Part shown: in pieces, positions 1 to 7,607 of the stretch | Numbering within the stretch: the stretch's first letter is position 1 | Layout: every line of letters begins with the position of its first letter | NCBI GenBank assembly: GCA_020860755.1 | Contig: JAJBTQ010000034.1 | Coordinates: 1-58,272, forward strand | Reading direction: 5' to 3' | Source of the DNA: Lachnospiraceae bacterium | Lineage (GTDB): Bacteria > Bacillota > Clostridia > Lachnospirales > Lachnospiraceae | DNA length: 58,272 nt | Notes under the pieces: generated by a model | The model's database searches: none | Seen by the model: only the letters and a program-made list of their open reading frames with translations | Told to the model about the DNA's origin: nothing | Program-made: the position numbers and the translations under genes

Positions 1-401
1 AATGCTTTCGCGTTTTCTAAGTCCGCCTGATCCGGATGCCCCTCATTTCGCCTTTTGTAGCTCCCCTTACAGCAGAAAAAATCATAGTCCGCAAGAAAGC
101 CCTGGTCTTCCAGCGCATCATGCATTTTTTTGCATGGATCTCCTGTGGTAGTGGTCCCGAACAGGACGATCTTTCCTACGTTTCTTCGCTCCAGACGGGT
201 GATGAATCCCAGAATGCTCGGATCAAGCTTTCGTTTGTAGATTGCACCGCCGAGGAACAAAACGTCGGTGTATCCCCGGATTCGCTCGCCAGTTGGCGTG
301 GCTGTGCAGCCCAGCTCCTCCGCGATGGCCTCCGCGATCAGCTTTGTATTTCCGGTTTTGGAAAAATAACGGACGCCGTAAGGATATTTTTGATCTGCCA
401 T
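1..401 (-). CDS. Flavodoxin-like protein (3' end cut off by window)
   Basis: Read on the minus strand from ATG at 401, preceded by AGGAGAG about eight bases upstream. The protein opens MADQKYPYGVRYFSKTGNTK; the Ser-Lys-Thr-Gly-Asn-Thr stretch is the phosphate-binding loop of flavodoxins that hold FMN. Hydrophobic strands follow as expected for a flavodoxin fold (DVLFLGGAIY, KIVLFGTTTTGD), then a Cys-Cys-Lys-Gly-Ser-Tyr region. The family carries out low-potential electron transfer or acts as FMN-dependent oxidoreductases. About 133 codons are visible and the C-terminus lies outside the window. The gene follows tRNA-Lys on the same strand with a terminator between them. Partner and substrate cannot be told. 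Confidence 0.8.
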   Translation of the reverse strand, partial: MADQKYPYGVRYFSKTGNTKLIAEAIAEELGCTATPTGERIRGYTDVLFLGGAIYKRKLDPSILGFITRLERRNVGKIVLFGTTTTGDPCKKMHDALEDQGFLADYDFFCCKGSYKRRNEGHPDQADLENAKA

Positions 402-479
402 ATCTTTAAGCTCTCCTTTCCTGCAGGACGTGATGTAAGATCTGTATACATTATACCTCTTATTTATAGGAAAAGACAG

Positions 480-507
480 AAAAAACGACAGTTTTTATAA
501 ACTGCCG
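480..507 (-). terminator. Rho-independent terminator after tRNA-Lys
   Basis: On the minus strand a 9-bp stem (arms 499-507 and 486-494, one G-U pair) with an ATAA loop is followed by six T. It lies just downstream of the tRNA and should separate it from the flavodoxin-like gene. Confidence 0.85.
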
Positions 508-517
508 CTTCCCATAG

Positions 518-590
518 TACGCCTTCAGGGGCTCGAACCCTGGACAAATAGATTAAGAGTCTACTGCTCTACCAACTGAGCTAAAGGCGC
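518..590 (-). tRNA. tRNA-Lys, anticodon CTT
   Basis: 73 bases fold as a cloverleaf on the minus strand. The acceptor stem GCGCCTT pairs with AAGGCGT, with G-U as first pair. The D arm contains AGCTCAGTTGGTAGAG, the anticodon loop is CTCTTAA (anticodon CTT, reads AAG) and the T arm is CAGGG-TTCGAGC-CCCTG. The discriminator base is A. The CCA end is not encoded and must be added after transcription. Confidence 0.96.
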
Positions 591-603
591 TGATGCAAGA
601 ACG

Positions 604-632
604 ATTATAGCCCACTACGGTTAAAAAAGCAA
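604..632 (-). promoter_or_regulatory. Promoter of tRNA-Lys
   Basis: On the minus strand TTGCTT (627-632), a 17-base spacer and a perfect TATAAT (604-609) lie 14 bases before the tRNA 5' end. This is a strong housekeeping sigma-factor promoter by sequence. Confidence 0.85.
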
Positions 633-772
633 GCAAAACCGGGAGAAGGAAATTTTTTCATGACAGGAACCCATTTTTTCCTGAAAAAAATCATGACGGA
701 TGAGGAGAGAAGTAGTAAAATTTACGTAGTATTTAAAAATCACTATTTTAAATAAGGAAGGTGGGTTTACGT

Positions 773-1528
773 ATGGAACAGAGAAAAAACCTGATTGGAG
801 CAGGACAGCACAAAGAGTATGCCGATGGAGAGGAAGGGCTTCATTTTCCGAGGATGGAGTGTCCGCCGCTGGAGCATCCGGATGTAGAACCGTTTGAGAT
901 TCATCCCAAGTACGCGGATAAAGACTTTGTGATCCTCGCAGATGTCGTCAAGTTCATTCCGGGAATCACGGCAGATATGGTTGACTGGTGGTGGGCCAAT
1001 TTGGAGAAGGGCTACTTCCTGTGGGCGCCGGGAGAGCATTACGGCTTTGAGTGGATCATTCCTCCGTGCGACGGCGGGTATATGACAGTGGAGGCGTCTT
1101 ACGAGTTTGATCCGGCGAATCCCATGGCGGTCACGCGCCGCAGCATCGCGGACGAGTATCCGTTTGCGCAGTGCTATGAGCACGTTATCATGTCAACATT
1201 TGAAACCCATCCGGGTGAGATGATATTAATCCATACCTGGCAGGATCAGGACGACGGCATTCTGTGGAGAGATCTCTCGTTGATGGAAGGCCGCTGGTAC
1301 AAAGAGGTCGGTAATGTCTTTGCGCATCTTCCGGATTTTCCGAGTCATATGGACTATGAGTCGAGAAGATTAAACCAGTTCCTCCCGCAGCTGTACGACA
1401 TGTGGAAAGATCATCCGGATCCGTGGCAGAACATGCACTTTGACTTAAGGGTACGCCAGCGTGAGGACGGCACTTGGGAACGCATCAGTCCGAATCTGCC
1501 GCCGAGTGTAGATGATGTTCAGAACTAA
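773..1528 (+). CDS. DAPG-hydrolase (PhlG-domain)-like protein
   Basis: 251 residues. The ATG at 773 is chosen over the upstream in-frame GTG at 761 because AGGAAGGTGG sits eight bases before it. Seen: a Trp-rich segment MVDWWWANLEKGYFLW followed by APGEHYGFEW, and later a His/Glu-rich half with EHVIMSTFETHPGEM and LIHTWQDQDDG. This arrangement resembles the PhlG domain of 2,4-diacetylphloroglucinol hydrolase, a zinc enzyme that cleaves a carbon-carbon bond beside an aromatic ring. The match is from motif memory, so the substrate is unknown and exact metal ligands were not assigned. There is no signal peptide, so it should be cytoplasmic. It is monocistronic, with its own terminator at 1563. 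Confidence 0.55.
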   Translation: MEQRKNLIGAGQHKEYADGEEGLHFPRMECPPLEHPDVEPFEIHPKYADKDFVILADVVKFIPGITADMVDWWWANLEKGYFLWAPGEHYGFEWIIPPCDGGYMTVEASYEFDPANPMAVTRRSIADEYPFAQCYEHVIMSTFETHPGEMILIHTWQDQDDGILWRDLSLMEGRWYKEVGNVFAHLPDFPSHMDYESRRLNQFLPQLYDMWKDHPDPWQNMHFDLRVRQREDGTWERISPNLPPSVDDVQN

Positions 1529-1562
1529 AAAGTAAGAAGAGCTTTTTTGAGGAGAAGACGGG

Positions 1563-1596
1563 AAAATCCCTGCGCTTTGTAAGTGCAGGGATTTTT
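1563..1596 (+). terminator. Rho-independent terminator
   Basis: An 11-bp stem (1563-1573 with 1584-1594) with a 10-base loop is followed by a T-rich run. It ends the PhlG-like gene. Confidence 0.85.
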
Positions 1597-1652
1597 CTGT
1601 TATTTTTTATAGAATCTTAAGGAGATTTTTCTGGGCGTTGGTCCGGATAGTA

Positions 1653-1661
1653 TGATATAAT
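1653..1661 (+). promoter_or_regulatory. Extended -10 promoter of the 45-codon ORF
   Basis: TGATATAAT is a perfect extended -10 (TG-N-TATAAT). No good -35 is visible at the right distance, which is usual for extended -10 promoters. The 11-mer TATGATATAAT recurs at 28356, upstream of the decarboxylase gene. Confidence 0.6.
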
Positions 1662-1709
1662 AAAAATGCATAAGATGATACTGTTTTATGATATAAGAGA
1701 GGAATGTTT

Positions 1710-1847
1710 ATGGAAACAACTTATCGCAAACTATCCCATTCCGGTCTGTTTTCCATCATTGGAGGACTCTGTGTGATCACGCTGGGGATCCTGGTCGTTA
1801 TTTCCGGAGGTCTTCTTTTGAGGCGAAAGAATGACTTGCTGTTCTGA
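1710..1847 (+). CDS. Small single-span membrane peptide (45 aa)
   Basis: The ATG at 1710 is preceded by AGAGAGGA about seven bases upstream. The peptide is a short polar N-terminus (METTYRKLSHSG), one hydrophobic span of about 24 residues (Leu13 to Leu37, rich in Ile, Val, Leu and Gly) and a basic tail RRKNDLLF. This layout predicts one membrane helix with the basic end inside the cell. An extended -10 promoter at 1653 and a terminator at 1880 frame it as a separate transcription unit. That context is the main reason to treat it as a real gene. No family is recognised and the function is unknown. Confidence 0.5.
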   Translation: METTYRKLSHSGLFSIIGGLCVITLGILVVISGGLLLRRKNDLLF

Positions 1848-1879
1848 TGTTTAGCGTCAATTGACAAAGTGATGTATGA

Positions 1880-1917
1880 ACATGTGCCGGCTGTAAGGCA
1901 GGCACATGTTTTTTGTT
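1880..1917 (+). terminator. Rho-independent terminator
   Basis: A perfect 9-bp stem ACATGTGCC/GGCACATGT (1880-1888, 1901-1909) is followed by a run of T. It follows the 45-codon ORF. Confidence 0.88.
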
Positions 1918-1996
1918 TATATTCCGTTTATTTCATCTTGTAAATTTAGTGTAGATTTTGCGAAAATCCCATAAAAAATTGTAAAAAATTGCGTTA

Positions 1997-2025
1997 TTGA
2001 CTTCCACAAAAGAAACCGTTATCAT
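1997..2025 (+). promoter_or_regulatory. Promoter of marR-ABC exporter operon
   Basis: TTGACT (1997-2002), a 17-base spacer and TATCAT (2020-2025) give a near-consensus promoter. The start of transcription would fall near 2032, inside the inverted repeat at 2029-2061. Confidence 0.82.
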
Positions 2026-2028
2026 TTA

Positions 2029-2061
2029 TTGTTGGATGTCGAACTGTTGGATTGCCAACAA
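2029..2061 (+). promoter_or_regulatory. Candidate MarR operator (nested inverted repeat)
   Basis: TTGTTGG (2029-2035) and TGTTGG (2045-2050) both face CCAACAA (2055-2061). The inner copy makes a perfect 16-base palindrome TGTTGGATTGCCAACA. The block starts three bases past the -10 and ends just before the ribosome binding site. That position suits autorepression by the MarR protein encoded next, as MarR-family proteins bind palindromes of about this size. Binding itself is inferred. Confidence 0.5.
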
Positions 2062-2079
2062 AAGAGGAGGTTTATCGTC

Positions 2080-2562
2080 GTGCCGAGAGAAAAATACATA
2101 GGACAGGAAATCCGAATGCTTTCCAATCTGATCGGTCGAAGTATCGACAATTCACCGGCCCGGATGCAGATAGAGGACGCGACGGGGAACAATACGTGGA
2201 TCATCGGATACATTGCGCAACACTCCGACACGGACGTGTTTCAGAAGGACCTGGAAGAGGAGTTTGGGATCACCCGCTCGACAGTTTCCAAGGTTGTAAA
2301 CCTGATGGTGAGCAAGGGGCTGATCGAGCGTCAGAGCATCCCGGAGGACGCCCGCCTGAAAAAACTTGTGCTGACACCGCGCTCCTGGGAGATCTTAGAT
2401 CAGATAGAAGCGGAGTTCCTTGCGATGGAAGATACCTTGACGGCGGGCCTTACGGACGAAGAGGTGGGTCAGTTTTATGACCTTATCCACCGAATGCAGG
2501 ACAACATAAAAAAAGACAATCTACGCAATAAATGTAATAACAGTAAAGGAGGAAATGAGTAA
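2080..2562 (+). CDS. MarR-family transcriptional regulator
   Basis: 160 residues starting at GTG 2080, chosen because GAGGAGG (2064-2070) lies nine bases upstream. A winged-helix domain is visible: DVFQKDLEEEFGITRSTVSK is the recognition-helix region, and RQSIPEDARLKKLVLTPRSW is the typical wing with its Asp-x-Arg. MarR dimers bind operators until a ligand releases them. The stop codon overlaps the ABC exporter start (TAATG), so the regulator and its probable target are translationally coupled. It likely senses a toxic or signalling small molecule exported by the pump, an inference from position only. Confidence 0.85.
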   Translation: MPREKYIGQEIRMLSNLIGRSIDNSPARMQIEDATGNNTWIIGYIAQHSDTDVFQKDLEEEFGITRSTVSKVVNLMVSKGLIERQSIPEDARLKKLVLTPRSWEILDQIEAEFLAMEDTLTAGLTDEEVGQFYDLIHRMQDNIKKDNLRNKCNNSKGGNE

Positions 2563-4319
2563 TGATTCGGAAATTGATGAGATCATTACGCCAATACAGA
2601 AAGCAGACGATCCTGACTCCGATCTTTGTCGTGATCGAGGTGGTGCTGGAGATTCTGATCCCGTATATCATGGCCTGGCTGATCGACCAGGGCATTACGC
2701 CCGGCAATATGCAGCTGATCGTGCGCTACGGTGTCATACTGATCATTTGTGCCTTAGTTTCACTGCTTTTCGGCGCTCTTGCGGGCAGAACGGCGGCCGT
2801 TTCTTCCGCCGGATTTGCGCAAAATCTGAGAAGGGATGAATACGACCATGTGCAGAACTTTTCGTTTTCCAACATTGATAAGTTCTCCACAGCCGGAATT
2901 GTGACAAGGCTGACAACGGATGTGACAAACGTGCAAAACGCGTTCCAGATGACGATCCGTATCGCGGCCCGTTGTCCGATCATGCTGATCGTTTCGATCA
3001 TCGTCTGCTTTACGATCAACAAGCGGCTGGCCAGTGTGTTTTTGATCATGGTGCCGATCCTGGCAGTCGTGCTGGCCATAATCAGTATCCGGGTGCATCC
3101 CATGTTCCGCAAGGTATTTGATACCTATGATGTCTTAAATGAAGTGACGCAGGAGGATCTGCGCGGGATCCGTGTCGTGAAGTCCTTTATCCGTGAAAAC
3201 TATGAAATTGAGAAATTCCACGGGATTTCCGATCGGATCTATAAGATCTTCCGAAAAGCGGAGTCGATCATCAACTTAAACATGCCGATCATGATGGCGG
3301 CAATCTACACTTGCATGATCCTGATCTCCTGGCTCGGCGCACATGCGATCGTAGGAAGCGGGAACACATCCGGCATTGCCGGAGGCCTGACCACCGGTGA
3401 GCTGATGAGTATGTTTACCTATGCGATGCAGATCTTAATGAGCCTGATGATGATCGCCATGGTACTGGTCATGATCATCATGTCTCTCGCCTCCGGAAAC
3501 CGGATCGTTGAGATCCTGGATGAGGAGAGCGACATCAAGGATAAGGAGGATCCGGTCATGGAGGTACCGGACGGATCGATCATTTTCGACCATGTTCATT
3601 TCCGCTACGATAAAGAGGCGAACCACGATGTCTTAAACGACATCAACCTGGAGATTAAACCCGGTGAACGCGTGGGTATCATAGGAGGAACCGGTTCTGC
3701 CAAGTCATCTCTGGTACAGCTGATCCCGCGTCTGTATGATGTGACGGAGGGATCTGTAAAGGTCGGAGGCATCGATGTGCGCGATTATGATATTGAGACG
3801 CTTCGGGACGAGGTCGCCATGGTGCTGCAGAACAACGTCCTCTTCTCCGGCACGATCAAGGAAAACCTGCGCTGGGGCAAGGAGGACGCCACGGATGAGG
3901 AGATCGAGCATGTCTGTCAGCTGGCGCAGGCGTCTGAGTTCATTGATCAGATGCCGGACGGCTACGATACCTACATTGAACAGGGCGGCTCAAACGTATC
4001 CGGCGGTCAGAAGCAGCGGCTTTGTATCGCGCGGGCTCTCTTAAAGAAGCCGAAAGTTCTGATTCTTGATGACTCTACGAGTGCCGTAGATACCAAGACA
4101 GATAAGCTCATCCGGCAGGCTTTCGCCGAGGTGATCCCGGAAACGACAAAATTTATTATTACGCAGAGGGTCGCCTCCGTGGACGACGCCGACAAGATCA
4201 TCGTCATGGATGAGGGTCACGTTGTGGCGGTCGGAAATCACGAGGAACTCATGAAGACCTGCGATATTTACAGAGAAACCTTTGAATCGCAGCAGAAAGG
4301 GGGTGACTTTGATGAATAG
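2562..4319 (+). CDS. Heterodimeric ABC exporter, subunit with degenerate ATPase site
   Basis: 585 residues: an exporter membrane domain (about residues 15-310, six spans) and an ATPase domain (about 340-580). The ATPase motifs are altered. Walker A is GGTGSAKSS (375-383) instead of GxxGxGKS/T, the catalytic Glu after Walker B is Asp504 (ILDDSTSAVD), and the switch His is Gln535 (ITQRVAS). The signature NVSGGQKQR is intact. This is the pattern of the non-canonical half of heterodimeric exporters such as BmrC/BmrD or TmrA/TmrB, where one composite site hydrolyses ATP and the other mostly binds it. The next gene overlaps by eight bases and supplies the canonical half. Likely substrates are drugs or peptides; none can be named. 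Confidence 0.9.
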   Translation: MIRKLMRSLRQYRKQTILTPIFVVIEVVLEILIPYIMAWLIDQGITPGNMQLIVRYGVILIICALVSLLFGALAGRTAAVSSAGFAQNLRRDEYDHVQNFSFSNIDKFSTAGIVTRLTTDVTNVQNAFQMTIRIAARCPIMLIVSIIVCFTINKRLASVFLIMVPILAVVLAIISIRVHPMFRKVFDTYDVLNEVTQEDLRGIRVVKSFIRENYEIEKFHGISDRIYKIFRKAESIINLNMPIMMAAIYTCMILISWLGAHAIVGSGNTSGIAGGLTTGELMSMFTYAMQILMSLMMIAMVLVMIIMSLASGNRIVEILDEESDIKDKEDPVMEVPDGSIIFDHVHFRYDKEANHDVLNDINLEIKPGERVGIIGGTGSAKSSLVQLIPRLYDVTEGSVKVGGIDVRDYDIETLRDEVAMVLQNNVLFSGTIKENLRWGKEDATDEEIEHVCQLAQASEFIDQMPDGYDTYIEQGGSNVSGGQKQRLCIARALLKKPKVLILDDSTSAVDTKTDKLIRQAFAEVIPETTKFIITQRVASVDDADKIIVMDEGHVVAVGNHEELMKTCDIYRETFESQQKGGDFDE

Positions 4320-6216
4320 AGGCGGCGGCGGAAGAGCTCAAAATATGGGCGCAACAACAATGCGTCTGCTCAGGTATCTTGGGAAATACAAAGGCCGGTT
4401 TACACTGGTATGTATCTGCATCGTGTTTTCCGCGATCGTGACTGCGATGGCCAGCCTGTTCATCCAGTCACTGATCGATGATTACATTACCCCGATGCTT
4501 TCGATCAGCAATCCCGATTTTCAGGGATTGGCCATGTACCTGATCCGGATGGCGGTATTGTTTGGGTTTGGTGTACTGGCAGCGAGGCTTTACAACTGGA
4601 TCATGGTACGGATCGCGCAGGGCATTTTAAAAGACGTCCGTGATGAGATGTTTGAGCATATGCAAAGACTGCCGATCCGGTATTTTGATACGCACACCCA
4701 CGGCGATGTAATGAGCCGTTACACGAACGATACGGATACCCTGCGTCAGGCACTCACCATGAGTATTCCGCAGATGCTTAATTCAGCGGTTACAATGGTT
4801 GCAGTGTTTGTCTCCATGCTGTTGGTCAGCTTCTGGCTGACACTTATCGTCATCGGATTTTTGGTGATCGTAGTCTTTATTATCCGGGTGGTCTTAAGAG
4901 GAAGTTCCAAGTACTTCGTCAAACAGCAGAACTCTCTGGGTGAGGTCAACGGCTATGTCGAGGAGATGATCAACGGCCAGAAAGTAGTTAAGGTTTTCTG
5001 CCACGAGGAGCAAGCCAAAGAGGGCTTCGACAAAGTGAATACGGAGCTGTACGAGAATGCAGCGAGAGCAAACACATACGTCAACATCCTGATGCCGATC
5101 ATGAACAACCTGGGCTATTTGGTGTATGTCGTGATTGCGATCGTGGGCGGCGCGCTCGGAATCGCCGGGGTGACCAACATAAGTCTCCGCGGAGTGAGCG
5201 TTTTGACACTCGGAGCGATCGCATCGTTCCTGCAGCTGTCACGGTCGTTTATCTCTCCGATCGCGCAGATTTCCAACCAGTTCAACTTCCTGGTCATGGC
5301 GCTGGCAGGCGCGGAGCGGATCTTCAATCTGATGGATGAGGAAGTCGAGCAGGATGACGGCGATGTGACTATGGTCCGCGTCAAGTTCGATGAGGACGGC
5401 AATATGGTCGAGTGTCCGGAGCGCACCAAGCACTGGGCATGGAAAGTCCCGAAGGAGGACGGCTCGTTTGAGCTCGTCGAGATGAAGGGCGATGTGGAGT
5501 TCGAGCACGTGGACTTTGGCTATGTGCCGGATAAGACAGTGCTCCACGACATCACGCTATACGCGAAGCCGGGTCAGAAAGTAGCCTTCGTCGGAAAGAC
5601 AGGTGCCGGCAAGACGACCATCACGAACCTGATCAACCGGTTCTACGATATCCAGAGCGGAACTATTACCTATGATGGGATCGACATCTCGCGGATCGAG
5701 AAGCCGTCCCTCAGACGGTCCCTCGGCGTTGTGCTGCAGGATGTCAACCTCTTTACCGGCACGGTGATGGAGAATATCCGATACGGCAAGCTGGAAGCCA
5801 CCGATGAGGAGTGCATCGCGGCGGCGAAGCTGGCTAACGCGGACAGCTTTATCCAAATGCTGCCGCACGGGTATGATACTGTACTCGAGGGCGACGGCAG
5901 CGGCCTCTCTCAGGGACAGAGACAGTTGATCTCCATAGCCCGGGCCGCGGTGGCGGATCCCCCGGTCATGATTATGGATGAGGCGACGTCCTCCATCGAT
6001 ACCCGTACGGAGCAGATCGTACAGGAGGGCATGGATGCGCTGATGAAAGGCCGCACGGTCTTTGTCATTGCCCACCGCCTGTCTACCATCATGAACTCTG
6101 ATGTCATCATGGTGCTCGAGCTCGGCAATATTATCGAGCGGGGCAACCACGATCAGCTGATTGCAGAGAAGGGAACTTACTATCAGCTGTATACCGGTGC
6201 GACCGATACAGAGTAA
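4312..6216 (+). CDS. Heterodimeric ABC exporter, canonical ATPase subunit
   Basis: 634 residues from ATG 4312, with AAAGGGGG eight bases before it; it overlaps the previous gene by eight bases. Six membrane spans are followed by an ATPase with intact Walker A (GKTGAGKTT), Walker B with catalytic Glu (VMIMDEATSS) and switch His (FVIAHRLST). The signature is LSQGQ rather than LSGGQ. That fits: this signature faces the degenerate Walker A/B of the partner, and the partner's intact LSGGQ-type signature faces this active site. The intracellular coupling region and the membrane-to-ATPase linker (about residues 350-390) are long and acidic. It ends at the long hairpin at 6263. Confidence 0.92.
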   Translation: MNRGGGGRAQNMGATTMRLLRYLGKYKGRFTLVCICIVFSAIVTAMASLFIQSLIDDYITPMLSISNPDFQGLAMYLIRMAVLFGFGVLAARLYNWIMVRIAQGILKDVRDEMFEHMQRLPIRYFDTHTHGDVMSRYTNDTDTLRQALTMSIPQMLNSAVTMVAVFVSMLLVSFWLTLIVIGFLVIVVFIIRVVLRGSSKYFVKQQNSLGEVNGYVEEMINGQKVVKVFCHEEQAKEGFDKVNTELYENAARANTYVNILMPIMNNLGYLVYVVIAIVGGALGIAGVTNISLRGVSVLTLGAIASFLQLSRSFISPIAQISNQFNFLVMALAGAERIFNLMDEEVEQDDGDVTMVRVKFDEDGNMVECPERTKHWAWKVPKEDGSFELVEMKGDVEFEHVDFGYVPDKTVLHDITLYAKPGQKVAFVGKTGAGKTTITNLINRFYDIQSGTITYDGIDISRIEKPSLRRSLGVVLQDVNLFTGTVMENIRYGKLEATDEECIAAAKLANADSFIQMLPHGYDTVLEGDGSGLSQGQRQLISIARAAVADPPVMIMDEATSSIDTRTEQIVQEGMDALMKGRTVFVIAHRLSTIMNSDVIMVLELGNIIERGNHDQLIAEKGTYYQLYTGATDTE

Positions 6217-6262
6217 ATGTATAAGCGATGTGCTTAGAGAGTCTTTAAGCTAAAAACGAGAG

Positions 6263-6344
6263 AACAGATCTGTGAAATAGGATCAGCCCCTTGTCTGCCT
6301 GACAAGGGACTGATCAATATCTGATTTCGCAGGTCTGTTTTTAT
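6263..6344 (+). terminator. Long two-tier hairpin with T tail
   Basis: An outer 16-bp stem (6263-6278 with 6324-6339, two G-U pairs) encloses an inner 15-base stem (6281-6295 with 6301-6315, one mismatch) with loop TGCCT. A T run follows. It closes the exporter operon. It is much longer than the other terminators in this window. Confidence 0.75.
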
Positions 6345-6368
6345 TTGGGAGAAACCCGGGCGAAGCAA

Positions 6369-6398
6369 TTGACGAGCGGATATTTTGAATGGTAAAAT
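6369..6398 (+). promoter_or_regulatory. Promoter of the cysteine-rich protein gene cluster
   Basis: TTGACG (6369-6374), an 18-base spacer and TAAAAT (6393-6398) lie 32 bases before the ATG at 6431. Confidence 0.6.
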
Positions 6399-6430
6399 GT
6401 GGTAACGCAAGAAAGGAGCGACAGACGATC

Positions 6431-6730
6431 ATGATAAAAGAATTTGGCATGGACGAACAGATTCCGGGACTGGAGCTGACGGAGACGGTGATCGAGGAAG
6501 ACCTGCGCTTCAATCCGAACTGCCCCTGCCCGACACGCACCTGCTCTCAGCACGGTTTCTGCAAAGCCTGTATCGTACACCACAAAGGGCTTCGGGAGCT
6601 CATAAAGGACGGGGTCCCCGGACCGCGGATAGAGCCGCGCGGAGGGGAATATCCCGAGGATCATTTTGTACCGCACTGTTACCGGGTCCCGAACGAGCGC
6701 ATGGCTGCCCGGCTGGACGACTATGACTGA
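6431..6730 (+). CDS. Small cysteine/histidine-rich protein of unknown function
   Basis: 99 residues from ATG 6431. GAAAGGAG lies 12 bases upstream, a little far; an in-frame ATG at 6389 is possible but falls within the predicted promoter. The core has Cys-x-Cys-x4-Cys-x2-His-Gly-x-Cys-x2-Cys-x3-His-His, a dense set of Cys and His spaced like a metal-binding (zinc or Fe-S) site. The remainder is acidic at the front and rich in Pro, Arg and Glu at the back, with no membrane span. It is followed 14 bases later by the DUF6273 gene. Its function is not recognised. Confidence 0.7.
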   Translation: MIKEFGMDEQIPGLELTETVIEEDLRFNPNCPCPTRTCSQHGFCKACIVHHKGLRELIKDGVPGPRIEPRGGEYPEDHFVPHCYRVPNERMAARLDDYD

Positions 6731-6744
6731 GAGGAAGTGACGAG

Positions 6745-7587
6745 ATGAGACTTCATGAGTTAACGATAGGAGACACGGTAAAGGACTGGCGAAGCGAGCT
6801 TTCTTTTTCCGTGGCGGCTACCGATCATCCCGGATATGACGGGATTGTTTTAGTGTGTGACAATGTCATCTGCTGTGCTGCATTTGACGCGGCGGAGCCG
6901 GATGCCGGGGGCCGGTTTCCCTTTGACAGCATTGATCAGTTCGGACGGAACAATTATGCGCTTTCCAACCTGCATCAGTGGCTGAATTCAGGCGAGACGT
7001 TCTGGTATCATCCGAGTCATGACACAGACACACCGCCAATAGGGAAAAATCTCAGGTATAACGAACAGCCCAATGCCGAGGCAAATGGTTTTTTAAGGGA
7101 GCTCACGCCTGCGTTTGTCGCGGCTATGCGTGAGAGCGAAGTGCCGGTGCTAGTGCGGACCGCAAAGGAACGGGGAGAGTTGGAAACGGTGAAGGCGAAA
7201 GTGTTTCTCCCGAGCCGCACGGAGATCGGCATGGGTGACGAGTCGGGCTTTGCCGAGGGAACCCCACTGCCCTATTTTGAGGGGCGAGCCCACTTAAGAT
7301 GCGCACCGACTAAGCTGCAGATGGAGATCTATGGACGCGCCTGGAATCCGGGCTTCAATTACGGCCTGCGCGAACGAAACCTGTTGGACGGCCCGCAGAC
7401 CTATGATCCGAAATATGTCTGGTGGTGGTGGTGCAGGACCCCGCATCTGGCCTATGCCTATCTGGTTCGCGTGATGAATGCCAACGGCGGGTTCACCTAT
7501 ACCTACGCAAATAACGATATCGTCGGAATCCGTCCGATGACAGTGATGGATCCGGATGCCGTTTTAGAGGACGGCTATATCGTCTGA
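6745..7587 (+). CDS. DUF6273-type domain protein
   Basis: 280 residues with RBS GAGGAAG before the ATG. The protein carries the marks of the DUF6273 family: an N-terminal half with NLHQWLNS, and a C-terminal block VWWWWCRTPHLAYAYLVRVM followed by a Gly-Gly-rich strand and GIRPMTVMD. The family is common in gut Firmicutes, often as the last domain of surface or phage proteins, and its fold suggests ligand or carbohydrate recognition. No enzyme motif is seen. There is no signal peptide here, so this copy seems cytoplasmic. It sits between the Cys-rich gene and an S66 peptidase with short gaps, suggesting one transcript. Confidence 0.7.
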   Translation: MRLHELTIGDTVKDWRSELSFSVAATDHPGYDGIVLVCDNVICCAAFDAAEPDAGGRFPFDSIDQFGRNNYALSNLHQWLNSGETFWYHPSHDTDTPPIGKNLRYNEQPNAEANGFLRELTPAFVAAMRESEVPVLVRTAKERGELETVKAKVFLPSRTEIGMGDESGFAEGTPLPYFEGRAHLRCAPTKLQMEIYGRAWNPGFNYGLRERNLLDGPQTYDPKYVWWWWCRTPHLAYAYLVRVMNANGGFTYTYANNDIVGIRPMTVMDPDAVLEDGYIV

Positions 7588-7607
7588 GACAAGGAGGAAA
7601 GAAACGT

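Noticed and set aside
36-500. 154-codon plus-strand open frame at the window start
   Set aside because: It runs antisense to the flavodoxin-like gene and has no ribosome binding site or family likeness.
652-697. Hairpin and repeated TCATGAC before the PhlG-like gene
   Set aside because: The stem is A/T only and lies upstream of both promoters; no function could be argued.
721-749. Possible promoter TTTACG-N17-TATTTT for the PhlG-like gene
   Set aside because: Both boxes are poor matches in very AT-rich DNA, so it is not listed as a feature.
2562-4319. Sequencing error as cause of the altered ATPase motifs
   Set aside because: Walker A, the Glu position and the switch His are all changed while the reading frame and signature are intact, and the partner gene has the matching change; this is the known heterodimer pattern.
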